A stretch of DNA of 50,938 nt from CAYUCJ01 sp049282265 (GTDB lineage: Bacteria > Desulfobacterota > DSM-4660 > Desulfatiglandales > Desulfatiglandaceae). This document shows positions 27,163 through 35,411 of the stretch, piece after piece. Both the position numbers and the translations under genes were made by a program. The notes under the pieces are model-generated. The model did no database searches. It was given only the letters and a program-made list of their open reading frames with translations, and was not told the DNA's origin. Every line of letters starts with the position of its first letter. Position 1 is the stretch's first letter. The stretch is from contig JBAPTR010000278.1 in the NCBI GenBank assembly GCA_049282265.1, positions 1-50,938 of the forward strand, written 5' to 3'.

Positions 27163-28923
27163 ATGCTGTTCACGCGCAATCAGCCCATCAAGCAGGCCTT
27201 AAAACGATACCATCTGGACGAGCGCATACTGACATTGCTCCTTGCCGCATTCATCGGCTTCTTGAGCGGATACGGGGCCGTCCTTTTCCGCCTTCTGATC
27301 AAAGGCACTCAGTACGTCTTCTACGGATATACCGGTGATATCCTCTCCTTTTCTCATACGCTCCCTTTGTATATTATCGTTGGAATTCCGTCCCTCGGGG
27401 GGCTCATGGTCGGTCTGATCGTAACCTTTGCGGCCAACGAGGCCAAGGGACACGGTGTGCCGGAAGTCATGGAAGCGGTGGCCTTGCGAAACGGCCTGAT
27501 CCGGAAGCGGGTGGCCGCGGCCAAGATCCTGGCCTCCGCCATCTGTATCGGATCGGGTGGGTCTGTGGGACGGGAAGGTCCCATTGTCCAGATCGGAGCC
27601 TCCCTTGGTTCCACTGTGTCACAGCTATTCAATGTTGCACGGGCGAACCAGAAGACCATGGTGGGGTGCGGAGCCGCCGCCGGTATTGCGGCTACCTTCA
27701 ACGCCCCCATTGCTGGGGTTCTGTTTGCCCTGGAAATCCTCCTGGGTGACTTCGGAATCGCCTCCTTTTCTCCGGTGGTTCTGTCTTCCGTGACGGCCAC
27801 CACCATTTCCCGACACTACTTCGGAGATTTTCCCGCATTTACCATCCCCGCCTACCAACTCAAGACCTTGTGGGAATTTGCCATCTATCCATTCCTGGGT
27901 CTGTTTGCAGGCCTGGTGGCCATTTTCTTCATCATCACCCTCTACAAGAGCGAAGACCTCTTCGACAACCTCGCCATTCCCCAGTGGCTCAAACCGGCCC
28001 TGGGAGGTCTCCTGTTGGGCCTTATACTAATTAAATTTCCCCACGTCTTCGGCGTGGGTTACGGCGCCATAAACGAGGCCCTCTTCAACAGGCTGTCCGG
28101 CGTTTTCCTGATCTCACTGGTATTCCTAAAAATTGCCGCCACATCCATTACCCTGGGAGCCGGAGGATCAGGGGGCATCTTCGCGCCGTCCCTTTTTGTC
28201 GGGGCCATGGCGGGGGGCTTTTTCGGGTGGGTGGTAAACCTCCTTTTTCCCGCTCTGACCGCTTCTCCGGCTGCCTATGCCCTCGTGGGAATGGGTGCGG
28301 TGGTGGCCGGAACCACCCATGCCCCCATCACCGCCATTATCATCATCTTCGAGATGAGCGGAAACTACAAGATCATCCTCCCCATGATGATCACCTGCAT
28401 CCTGAGTACGATGCTGGCCTCATCCCTGAAAAAAGGATCCATTTACACCATCAAATTGCTGCGGAGAGGTGTGGAAATTTCGGGCGGCATGGAGCAGAAT
28501 CTCCTGAGGTCCATGGAGGTTGGGCAATTCATGATGAAGGATCCGCCCACGGTCCCGGAGGGGATGCCGTTGCTGGACCTGATAAGGGCCTTCAAAACGG
28601 AAGATGTCTCATACCTTCACGTGGTGGACGGGAATGGGGACCTGGCGGGAATCATCTCATTCAGGGACATCCGGCCCCTCTTCCAGGAAGAAGAGCTGCA
28701 CTTGCTTGTTGTGGCAAAGGACGTGGCGACCACGGACCTGAAGACGGTGAGGGCCCATGACAGCATCCTCAAAGCGCTCCAGACCATGGGCGACATCGGC
28801 ATCTCGCAGCTCCCCGTGGTGGGCGGGGAAGATGGGAAGAAGGTTATCGGCACCCTCAGGGACAAGGATGTCATAGCGGCCTACGACAAGGCCATCATTC
28901 GTCATGAGATCGAGACCGGCTGA
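27163..28923 (+). CDS. ClC-family chloride channel/transporter with CBS pair
   Basis: A 586-residue membrane protein. The anion-path motifs are GHGVPEVMEA, GSGGSVGREGPIVQIG with the gating glutamate, and GGSGGIFAPSLFVG. The motif NAPIAGVLFALEILLGD carries the first but not the second of the two glutamates found in E. coli ClcA (E202/E203): the proton-relay position is Ile. A C-terminal tandem CBS pair (about residues 450-580) likely binds adenine nucleotides. It could therefore be a channel or a poorly proton-coupled transporter; this is inference. It follows sfsA by 24 bases on the same strand. Confidence 0.9.
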   Translation: MLFTRNQPIKQALKRYHLDERILTLLLAAFIGFLSGYGAVLFRLLIKGTQYVFYGYTGDILSFSHTLPLYIIVGIPSLGGLMVGLIVTFAANEAKGHGVPEVMEAVALRNGLIRKRVAAAKILASAICIGSGGSVGREGPIVQIGASLGSTVSQLFNVARANQKTMVGCGAAAGIAATFNAPIAGVLFALEILLGDFGIASFSPVVLSSVTATTISRHYFGDFPAFTIPAYQLKTLWEFAIYPFLGLFAGLVAIFFIITLYKSEDLFDNLAIPQWLKPALGGLLLGLILIKFPHVFGVGYGAINEALFNRLSGVFLISLVFLKIAATSITLGAGGSGGIFAPSLFVGAMAGGFFGWVVNLLFPALTASPAAYALVGMGAVVAGTTHAPITAIIIIFEMSGNYKIILPMMITCILSTMLASSLKKGSIYTIKLLRRGVEISGGMEQNLLRSMEVGQFMMKDPPTVPEGMPLLDLIRAFKTEDVSYLHVVDGNGDLAGIISFRDIRPLFQEEELHLLVVAKDVATTDLKTVRAHDSILKALQTMGDIGISQLPVVGGEDGKKVIGTLRDKDVIAAYDKAIIRHEIETG

Positions 28924-29003
28924 ACCGCCGAAAATCACCCTCTTTTTCCTCCCACCCCAATCCATCCTTGACATGCGCTAAGCGGTATAGTTTGCTTGAC
29001 AGC

Positions 29004-32000
29004 ATGAAATTCATCGCCGACCTCCACATCCACTCCCGCTTTTCAAGGGCGACCTCAAAAAGTCTCGATCCTGAGCTCCTCTCCTTCTGGGCCAGGAAAA
29101 AGGGACTTGCCGTGATCGGCACGGGGGATTTCACGCATCCCGCCTGGACTTCGGAACTCAGGGAAAAGCTTGTGGAGGCGGAAGACGGGCTTTTCCGGTT
29201 GTCTCCGGAGCTTGAAACGGAAATCGAAAAAGAGGTCCCTCACAGTTGTCCCGGCCCCACACGCTTCGTCCTCACAGGAGAGATCAGCTGCATCTACAAG
29301 AAAAACGGCAGGACCAGGAAGGTGCATCACCTCATCCTCATGCCCGACATGCCGGCGGTGGAGCGATTCCAGAAGCGGCTGGATCGGATCGGGAACATCA
29401 CTTCGGACGGGAGGCCCATTCTGGGGCTGGATTCCCACGACCTCCTGGAAATCACGCTGGAGGCGAGTGAAAGGGCCTTTTTCATCCCGGCCCACGTCTG
29501 GACCCCATGGTTTTCGCTCTTCGGATCGAAATCCGGCTTCGACACCATCGAGGAATGCTTCGAGGACCTCACTCCTCACATCCATTGCCTTGAAACCGGC
29601 CTTTCCTCCGACCCTGCCATGAACCGGCTCGTCTCGGCCCTGGACAGATACCTCCTGGTCTCCAATTCCGACGCCCACTCCGCCTCCAAACTGGGTCGTG
29701 AGGCCAACCTCTTTGACACGGAGCTGGATTATCCCCACATGGTCGGGGCCATGAAAGGGAAAAAGGGTTTCTCGGGAACCATCGAGTTCTACCCGGAGGA
29801 AGGCAAGTACCACCTGGACGGGCACCGCAAGTGCCAGGTAAGGTGTGAGCCGCCGGAGACACGGGAGAGAGAGGGAATGTGCCCGGTATGCGGCAAGCCC
29901 ATGACCGTGGGGGTCCTGAATCGCGTGTATGCACTGGCCGACCGGCAAAAGCCCGCCCTCACCAGGGAAGTTCACAGCCTGATTCCTTTGACGGAGGTCC
30001 TCTCGGAGCTTTTGGATTGCGGCCCTGCCACGAAAAAGGTCGCTTTCCAATACGATAACCTGCTCCGTGACCTGGGTCCGGAACTCGAAATCCTGATGGA
30101 GGTTTCCCTGAGCGAGATAGAAAAATCGGGTGGTCCTCTGCTTGCCGAGGCCGTCACGAGGATGAGAAAGGGCAAGGTGATCCGGGATGGCGGTTACGAC
30201 GGCGAATTCGGCTGCATCCACCTCTTTTCGCCCACGGAAAAAGATACCCTTGCAGGCCAGCTTGCCCTCTTTCGGGCTCCCCCCGGGAAGGCCGCCACAA
30301 GACCCGAATCCCCTCCAACGGTTCAAAAGAGAACCCGAATCAGGGAGGATGAAGGCGCCACTCCCAAGGCCCCTTCCCCAAAGACCGACCCCATCCTGGG
30401 GCCTCTGAACGATGCACAGAGGAGCGCCCTCCTTCATCAAGGAGGGCACTTGCTGGTGGTTGCCGGCCCCGGCACCGGAAAGACCATGACCCTGACCCAC
30501 CGCATGGCCCACATGATCCGCACGGGACAGGCCGGGGCGGAAGAGATCCTGGGCTTGACCTTCACGCGCAAGGCTGCACGGGAAATGGAGCAAAGAATCG
30601 TCTCCCTCCTGCAGGGCAATGGGGACTCTATCCCCAGAATCACCACCTTTCACGGCTTTTGTCTGGAGGTTCTGAGGGAGGAAGGGGAAAGAATCGGGCT
30701 TCCCAGGGACTTTTCCCTCTGCGGAGAGGGGGACAGGGAGGCCATTATTGAGGAGATTGTCTCTGGAACAGGGGTCAGAAAAATCAATGTGAGGACATTG
30801 CTAAAGCGCCTCCCCGCCCTGAAATGGAGCACACTTTCTGATGGGAAAGAGAGCACTGAGGAACCTGAACTTTCCACGACTTTTCGCGCCTATCAAAAGA
30901 GGTTGTCCGAACTCAGGATGGTGGACCTGGATGACCTGGAGGTGGAAACCCTAAGGCTTTTTGAACGGTATCAGACGACGGCAGGGAAATTCGCAGAGGC
31001 GTATCCTGAGATCTTTGTGGACGAATATCAGGACACCAACCGGGTCCAGGTGAACCTGCTCAAGGCCCTTGTGGGGTCCGGCAGCGCCAGACTTTTTGCT
31101 ATTGGGGATCCCGACCAGGCGGTCTACGGCTTTCGCGGGGCCGAGGTTGAACACTTCTTCCACTTTGGAGATGATTTTCCGGGGACCAAGGTAATAACCC
31201 TCACCAGGAATTACCGCTCCGGCAGTTCCATACTGCGAGGGGCGGCGGCCGTGATGGAAAAAGAAAAATCCCTGGAAGCCGCTTCAGGAGAAAAGGGCCG
31301 CATATCCATTGCCTCATGCCGCTCGGAAAAAGAAGAGGCGGAAATGATCGTCGCCACCATCGAGAGGCTTTTCGGGGGGACCACCCACTTCTCCCTCGAC
31401 AGCGGCCGTGTGGCCTCCCACGAGGATGGCATATCGGTGGGATTCGGCGATATCGGAATCCTCTACCGTCTCAATGTCCAGGGGGACGCCATCGAAGAGG
31501 CCCTGAACCGGGCCGGTATCCCGCTGGTCCGCTCCGGGGAAAAGCCGCTGATCGAAACACCCCTGGTCAAACTCGTCTGGCGCTTCCTTCAAACGGTCCA
31601 GTACCCTGCGACACCTTTCTATGCGAATGCGTATGCCCGGATACTTGATGAGATGGAACTGGGGAGGCCGGATAACGGCGGGACACTAGATCTGAGAGGC
31701 AATCTGCCCGGACTCATTGAGAAGGTTGTGAGCATCCACGATCTCGAAAGCGAGAATGGGGAGGAGCCGGAAGCCTATGGCCGCCTCCTGGAACGGGCGG
31801 AACATTTTGAAGGGAATCTCGCCTCGTTCCTGGATTCCCTGGCCCTCGAACGGGGTATCGATCATGGCTGTCTTACGGGTGACAGGGTGGTCCTCATGTC
31901 CCTCCACGCGTCAAAGGGCCTGGAGTGGCCGGTCGTCTTCATAACCGGGTGCGAGGAAAAGCTCATCCCCTGCTCCCTCTTCGGGGACCGGGACGATGCA

Positions 32001-32210
32001 GAGGAAAGGAGGCTCTTCTACGTGGGCATGACACGGACACGCTCCAGGCTGATCCTTTCTCATGTCCGTCGGAGGTCCCTCAACGGCCGGGTCCTGGAAA
32101 TGGCCCCCTCCCCCTTTCTTGAAACGCTCCCCTCCGACCTCTGCCTGCCCCTGGAACGGGGCAACTGGAAATCCAAGGCCAGGCCCCATCAACAGCTCAA
32201 GCTCTTTTAG
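29004..32210 (+). CDS. Endonuclease Q-type PHP nuclease fused to UvrD-family helicase
   Basis: ATG 29004 is preferred (1068 residues) because it opens MKFIADLHIHSRFSRATSK, the start of archaeal and Bacillus EndoQ; an upstream GTG-like extension from 28968 looks spurious. Residues 1-420 have all the EndoQ marks: DLHIHS, GTGDFTHPAW, VHHLILMP, PAHVWTPW, SNSDAH, GREANLF, GKYHL, and a zinc site CQVRC ... CPVCG. EndoQ nicks DNA 5' of deaminated bases. A proline-rich linker follows. Then a UvrD helicase runs from about residue 475: VVAGPGTGKT, TFTRKAARE, FVDEYQDTN, IGDPDQAVYGFRG, LHASKGLEWPVVF and RLFYVGMTRTRS. QLALF (residues 419-423) and the C-terminal QLKLF (1064-1068) fit the bacterial beta-clamp motif. 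Confidence 0.88.
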   Translation: MKFIADLHIHSRFSRATSKSLDPELLSFWARKKGLAVIGTGDFTHPAWTSELREKLVEAEDGLFRLSPELETEIEKEVPHSCPGPTRFVLTGEISCIYKKNGRTRKVHHLILMPDMPAVERFQKRLDRIGNITSDGRPILGLDSHDLLEITLEASERAFFIPAHVWTPWFSLFGSKSGFDTIEECFEDLTPHIHCLETGLSSDPAMNRLVSALDRYLLVSNSDAHSASKLGREANLFDTELDYPHMVGAMKGKKGFSGTIEFYPEEGKYHLDGHRKCQVRCEPPETREREGMCPVCGKPMTVGVLNRVYALADRQKPALTREVHSLIPLTEVLSELLDCGPATKKVAFQYDNLLRDLGPELEILMEVSLSEIEKSGGPLLAEAVTRMRKGKVIRDGGYDGEFGCIHLFSPTEKDTLAGQLALFRAPPGKAATRPESPPTVQKRTRIREDEGATPKAPSPKTDPILGPLNDAQRSALLHQGGHLLVVAGPGTGKTMTLTHRMAHMIRTGQAGAEEILGLTFTRKAAREMEQRIVSLLQGNGDSIPRITTFHGFCLEVLREEGERIGLPRDFSLCGEGDREAIIEEIVSGTGVRKINVRTLLKRLPALKWSTLSDGKESTEEPELSTTFRAYQKRLSELRMVDLDDLEVETLRLFERYQTTAGKFAEAYPEIFVDEYQDTNRVQVNLLKALVGSGSARLFAIGDPDQAVYGFRGAEVEHFFHFGDDFPGTKVITLTRNYRSGSSILRGAAAVMEKEKSLEAASGEKGRISIASCRSEKEEAEMIVATIERLFGGTTHFSLDSGRVASHEDGISVGFGDIGILYRLNVQGDAIEEALNRAGIPLVRSGEKPLIETPLVKLVWRFLQTVQYPATPFYANAYARILDEMELGRPDNGGTLDLRGNLPGLIEKVVSIHDLESENGEEPEAYGRLLERAEHFEGNLASFLDSLALERGIDHGCLTGDRVVLMSLHASKGLEWPVVFITGCEEKLIPCSLFGDRDDAEERRLFYVGMTRTRSRLILSHVRRRSLNGRVLEMAPSPFLETLPSDLCLPLERGNWKSKARPHQQLKLF

Positions 32211-32263
32211 CCCGGAATTCCATCAGCAGGCCGGGATCGGCCCATCAACCCTAATGTGGATGA

Positions 32264-32734
32264 GCTGTTGAAATTCCCGAAAATGCAATCGTTATCGACG
32301 GAGCGGGTGCATACTTCATGCCCGGCCTGGCCGACATGCATATGCACCCCAGAGCTGATTGGGTGACCGATTATTCCGTTTCCCCGTTGAATCTTTATCT
32401 TGCCAATGGAGTAACGACCATACGCTGTTTCGGTCCAAGAGGAGGATCTGGAAAGTATGTCCTCCGATGGCGGGATGAAATAGATGAAGGAAAACGCATT
32501 GGCCCAACCATCTACAGCTGTGGCCCAATACTTTATGGTCCTGCTAAAGATCCTCAAGGAGTTGTCCGTGAGCAAAAGGCGCAAGGTTTCGATTTTGTCA
32601 AGCTGTATTCATTCGTGTGGAAAGGTGAATTTCACGAGGCAATAACTACAGCAAAGAAATTAGATATGTACACAGCTGGTCATATATGGAATTATTTGGA
32701 TTCTCTTAGCAATCCTATTGGGAATGTTTGCTAA
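32264..32734 (+). pseudogene. Amidohydrolase-family fragment
   Basis: The frame reads VEIPENAIVIDGAG, then FMPGLADMHMHP with the metal-binding HxH motif of the amidohydrolase superfamily, then NGVTTIRCFGPRGG and the QGFDFVKLY segment. It stops after HIWNYLDSLSNP. The frame opens only at a stop (32261-32263), with no N-terminal beta-sandwich, and lacks the later metal ligands, so both ends are missing. Intact relatives are roughly 400-500 residues. The DNA is AT-richer than the preceding helicase gene. No function is expected. Confidence 0.75.
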
Positions 32735-32847
32735 TAGAATTGGTAATAGAAGTTCAAGGCAATCGGTAAACAGTCCACCTACCTTTTTTTTTGACAGAGG
32801 CATTATAGGATGTCCCCATATCCCACTTAACCCACCACTATCGGTGG

Positions 32848-32890
32848 AATCGTGAAAAGACCGTCCGTGGACTTTTTGCGAAGTCGTCAA
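32848..32890. repeat. Multi-hairpin intergenic repeat, copy 3 (short)
   Basis: It starts GAATCGTGAAAAGACC and keeps an imperfect H1 (AAAAGACC, loop GTCCGT, GGACTTTTT). It then jumps straight to the end of H5 (GCGAAGTCGTCA). It is an internally deleted relative of the copies at 13376 and 18262, just upstream of the promoter of the 67-residue gene. Confidence 0.65.
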
Positions 32891-32898
32891 TATTGTCC

Positions 32899-32927
32899 TT
32901 GACATCCTTTTTTGGCGAAAATACAAT
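32899..32927 (+). promoter_or_regulatory. Strong sigma70-type promoter for the 67-residue gene
   Basis: A perfect TTGACA (32899-32904), a 17-base spacer, and TACAAT (32922-32927, 5 of 6). It lies 66 bases before the ATG at 32993, with AAGGAG as ribosome site. This is the best promoter match in the window. Confidence 0.75.
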
Positions 32928-32992
32928 TTTTATCAATATGATATTGAAAACTTGCAAATCGAAAATTACCTGTAATTGATAAGGAGCCGCTT

Positions 32993-33196
32993 ATGCAGAA
33001 ACCGAGCAAGTCCGCAGAAAAGCTGAACGCGATGATAAAAAAAGCGATAGATGACCACCAGTTGAGCCAAACTGAACGGGCAAGGATCATGATGATCGCG
33101 GATGAAGACGGGGTGATAGACCCTCAGGAGAGAAGGCTCCTGGCACAACTTCAAAATCTGATTGAAGACGGGAGCGTGAAGGTTATTCCGGGTTAA
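32993..33196 (+). CDS. Small acidic helical protein, unknown function
   Basis: 67 residues, beginning at ATG 32993 eight bases after AAGGAG and preceded by a near-consensus promoter. The sequence is two or three predicted helices around MIADEDGVIDPQERRLLAQL, a pattern like the short acidic loops of TerB-type or calcium-binding helical proteins, though one such segment is not proof. It ends DGSVKVIPG. No membrane segment or signal is visible. It is monocistronic in a belt of otherwise broken genes. The good expression signals support a real gene; its role is unknown. Confidence 0.75.
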   Translation: MQKPSKSAEKLNAMIKKAIDDHQLSQTERARIMMIADEDGVIDPQERRLLAQLQNLIEDGSVKVIPG

Positions 33197-33530
33197 AACC
33201 CAATTAGGCGCGCTCCGCAATCCGAAAAGGCCCTCCCGGGTGATAGTGAAATGCAGCTGGCCGCCTGTGCCGGCTTGTTCCATCAGTGCATCATGAAAAA
33301 GGCACAAAATCCTAGACCTCCCACTTTTCGCGGCCTGTGTTATTGAAGAAAGATTTGGACAGGATTGCAAAATCTCGTAGAAAGAACCTTTAGGTGTGGC
33401 CGTATCTGTCAAAACCATTCTGTGGCAAGACGCCGGTAAGAAACAAAGAACCGGCTGATCATCAGGTCTCCGAATCCACGTCCCGACCGGCCCCAACAGT
33501 CAACAGCAGACTTGACCCCTCACACCAAGA
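33197..33530. other. Gap without a recognised gene
   Basis: 334 bases with open but unfamiliar frames on both strands, including a minus-strand frame reaching 33496 that runs through the 67-residue gene antisense. The only recognised element is the solitary half-repeat AGACTTGACCCC at 33508-33519, matching the REP-like palindrome at 2405. No tRNA and no clear promoter were seen. Confidence 0.5.
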
Positions 33531-33919
33531 ATGATTAATTACGGATTTACAAAAGAAATTGATGCCTCGTTTGAAGAAACATTGGAAAAAACTACAAACG
33601 AATTGAAAAAGGAGGGTTTTGGATTCTAACAGAAATTAACGTGGCGGAAAAATTCAAAGAAAAACTCGGTATTGACTTTAAGAAATACATAATATTGGGC
33701 GCGTGTAACCCGCCAAGTGCCCACGAAGCGATTCTTATTGAGGAAAATATTGGATTGATGTTTCCCTGCAATGTTGTGATTTACGAAAGGCGGAATAAAA
33801 CCGTCGTTTCAATTATTAAACCAAAAGTGGCTGTGAAAATGATCGGCAATGTTGAGTTAGAGCAAATTGCCTCTACAATCGAAAAAAAGTTGAAGAAAGT
33901 TTTTGATTCAATAATTTAG
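33531..33919 (+). pseudogene. DUF302 family gene with single-base frameshift
   Basis: ATG 33531 opens INYGFTKEIDASFEETLEK and continues to KKEGFG, then hits TAA at 33627. Moving one frame at about 33623 restores ILTEINVAEKFKEKLGIDF and then YIILGACNPPSAHEAI and MFPCNVVIYE, the hallmark of DUF302 proteins, through to 33919. One A appears to be missing in GGATTC. The downstream part could still start at GTG 33641 as a 92-residue fragment, but it would lack the first strands of the fold. Codon use is markedly AT-rich compared with neighbours, suggesting transfer. A sequencing error is the alternative. Confidence 0.8.
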
Positions 33920-33940
33920 GGAGATAAGGGAGAAGCGAAG

Positions 33941-34120
33941 ATGAAGAATGTTGAAATGACCGTTGAGGGAAATATCCTGAAAATCAAAGTGGACCTCTCC
34001 AAGGAGTTTGGTCCATCTTCTTCGGGCAAAACCATTATCATTGCCTCGACAGAGGGAAATGTGAGTATCCCGGGTGCGGAAGAAAAAAAGATAGGCCTGA
34101 ACGTTTACCGGAAGAAGTGA
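33941..34120 (+). CDS. Small conserved-type protein, 59 residues
   Basis: ATG 33941 lies eight bases after AGGGAG and encodes 59 residues: KNVEMTVEGNILKIKVDL, then SSSGKTIIIASTEGNVSIPG and GLNVYRKK, ending at TGA 34118-34120. The alternating pattern predicts a small beta-rich protein, and I recall similar short proteins in other bacteria, without assigned function. It follows the broken DUF302 gene by 21 bases and may once have shared its message. It is easy to miss because it falls under common length limits. Confidence 0.72.
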   Translation: MKNVEMTVEGNILKIKVDLSKEFGPSSSGKTIIIASTEGNVSIPGAEEKKIGLNVYRKK

Positions 34121-34310
34121 ATAGCCATGACCGCCTGTAGAAGGAGGTTGCGGTGACACCAGCCCGGATTCCTCACCAGTAATCTGCTGTGACGCGGGAG
34201 AGGCCCATGCCCCCTGCGTTGCGCGTGATAATAGAAGCTTCATGCCAAGACCGGTCTAATGCAGCCCACCAGGCTGTTAATCCGACTCTGTTTCCAGGTG
34301 TATTTCTATC

Positions 34311-35216
34311 TCATTCCATCTTGCCCAGGAGCTCCATGACTTCTTGATAGGCCTTCAAATCCTTCAGCCACGCTTCGGGGATCGCGTCCATGCCCAGGTG
34401 GGCGCCCAGGATCATGCCCATCATCAACCCTCTGCCGGCGGAATCTCCCCCTGCCATGGCATTTTCAATGAGACCGGCTCTCAAATCGTTTTCATATTTT
34501 CCTATCAGGTGGATGACGGACGGGAAGGCAGCCTCCACCTCGCACATCTGTCCAAAATCCAGGGTGGCCTGTCGGGTGTCCATCCCGATGCTCTCAAGAC
34601 CGTCCTCGATCCATCTCTCATAGGGCTCTTTTTGGAAACCCTCCGCCATGGTGCTGCGGATGGCGGAAGTGGGTGCTTCACCACCCAACACCTTGAAGGC
34701 CACCCTTCCAAAGAACTCGGCGCACTCGATAACCAATTCGGTGTTGTGCGTAAAGGCCGTCTGTGCGCGCGCGCTCGCAATGAGTTCGTTCAGATCGTTC
34801 CGGTAGCGATAGACGATCGGTGCGATGCGGGCGGCACCGGCCAGGTCAAGGGACGGGGAACCGGCAGATCGGACATCTTTCCCCTCGGAAATATTTTGGA
34901 GGGTCCCCTTGATTGCCTCATCAAAATAACCGTCGTAGGATGCGAAGAGGGACTGCCAGGCCTTGGCGAAGTGTTCCAGGTCAAAGCCTTTTTTCTCGGA
35001 AGTGGATCTGAGCAGCACCAGCGCCTGATCGCCGTAATGGGTAAACTCCCCCAGGTCCTTCGTGGGATGATAGGTGGGTTTTTCGGGTTTCATGTAGGTC
35101 TCCACGCGTCCCCACTTTTTGTCGATGACATGCGTATTGTATATCCAGTGGACACCCAGGGCCAGGGCATCACCCACGAATGATGCCAGCACCATTGCCT
35201 TGGCTTTTTCGTTCAT
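34311..35216 (-). CDS. ADP-ribosylglycohydrolase-fold protein with altered metal motifs
   Basis: About 301 residues from ATG 35216, chosen because AAAGGAG lies nine bases upstream; an extension to 35234 is less likely. The all-helical ADP-ribosylglycohydrolase fold is seen in MVLASFVGDALALGVHW, the helix pairs, and GGDSAGRGLMMGMILGA near the end. In DraG-type hydrolases the magnesium ligands come from TDDT and GGDTDT motifs. Here the matching places read HYGDQAL and GGDSAGR, so several aspartates are absent. It resembles the J1-crystallin-like branch, whose activity is uncertain. It is divergent from a quinone-oxidoreductase gene across a 195-base gap. Confidence 0.8.
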   Translation of the reverse strand: MNEKAKAMVLASFVGDALALGVHWIYNTHVIDKKWGRVETYMKPEKPTYHPTKDLGEFTHYGDQALVLLRSTSEKKGFDLEHFAKAWQSLFASYDGYFDEAIKGTLQNISEGKDVRSAGSPSLDLAGAARIAPIVYRYRNDLNELIASARAQTAFTHNTELVIECAEFFGRVAFKVLGGEAPTSAIRSTMAEGFQKEPYERWIEDGLESIGMDTRQATLDFGQMCEVEAAFPSVIHLIGKYENDLRAGLIENAMAGGDSAGRGLMMGMILGAHLGMDAIPEAWLKDLKAYQEVMELLGKME

Positions 35217-35325
35217 CAGGGTTTCTCCTTTCACACAAAATTTGGTTATTGCTTTTCAGTTTATGGAAATAAAGTAACAAATAGGGACAAAACAAGGCAA
35301 ACGCTTTCTGAAAGATTGGGAACAA

Positions 35326-35357
35326 TGGACAGTTGGATTTGAATAAGTTAGTATAAA
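35326..35357 (+). promoter_or_regulatory. Possible promoter for the quinone oxidoreductase gene
   Basis: TGGACA (35326-35331, 5 of 6) and TAGTAT (35349-35354, 4 of 6) with a 17-base spacer. A better box TATAAA at 35352 would need a 20-base spacer. It lies in the AT-rich divergent gap. Confidence 0.35.
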
Positions 35358-35411
35358 AATAATGAGAGGCAAAATCAGGCATTCAATAGAGCAAGCAAGG
35401 GGAGGGAATGG

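Noticed and set aside
28969..28996. TTGACA with TATAGT upstream of the EndoQ-UvrD gene
   Set aside because: The boxes are only 12 bases apart, too close for a sigma70 promoter.
29055..30653. Minus-strand 532-codon open frame
   Set aside because: It is antisense to the conserved EndoQ module and linker of the nuclease-helicase fusion. No domain is recognised.
32966..33496. Minus-strand 176-codon frame
   Set aside because: It runs antisense through the well-supported 67-residue gene. No family was recognised and no ribosome site was found.
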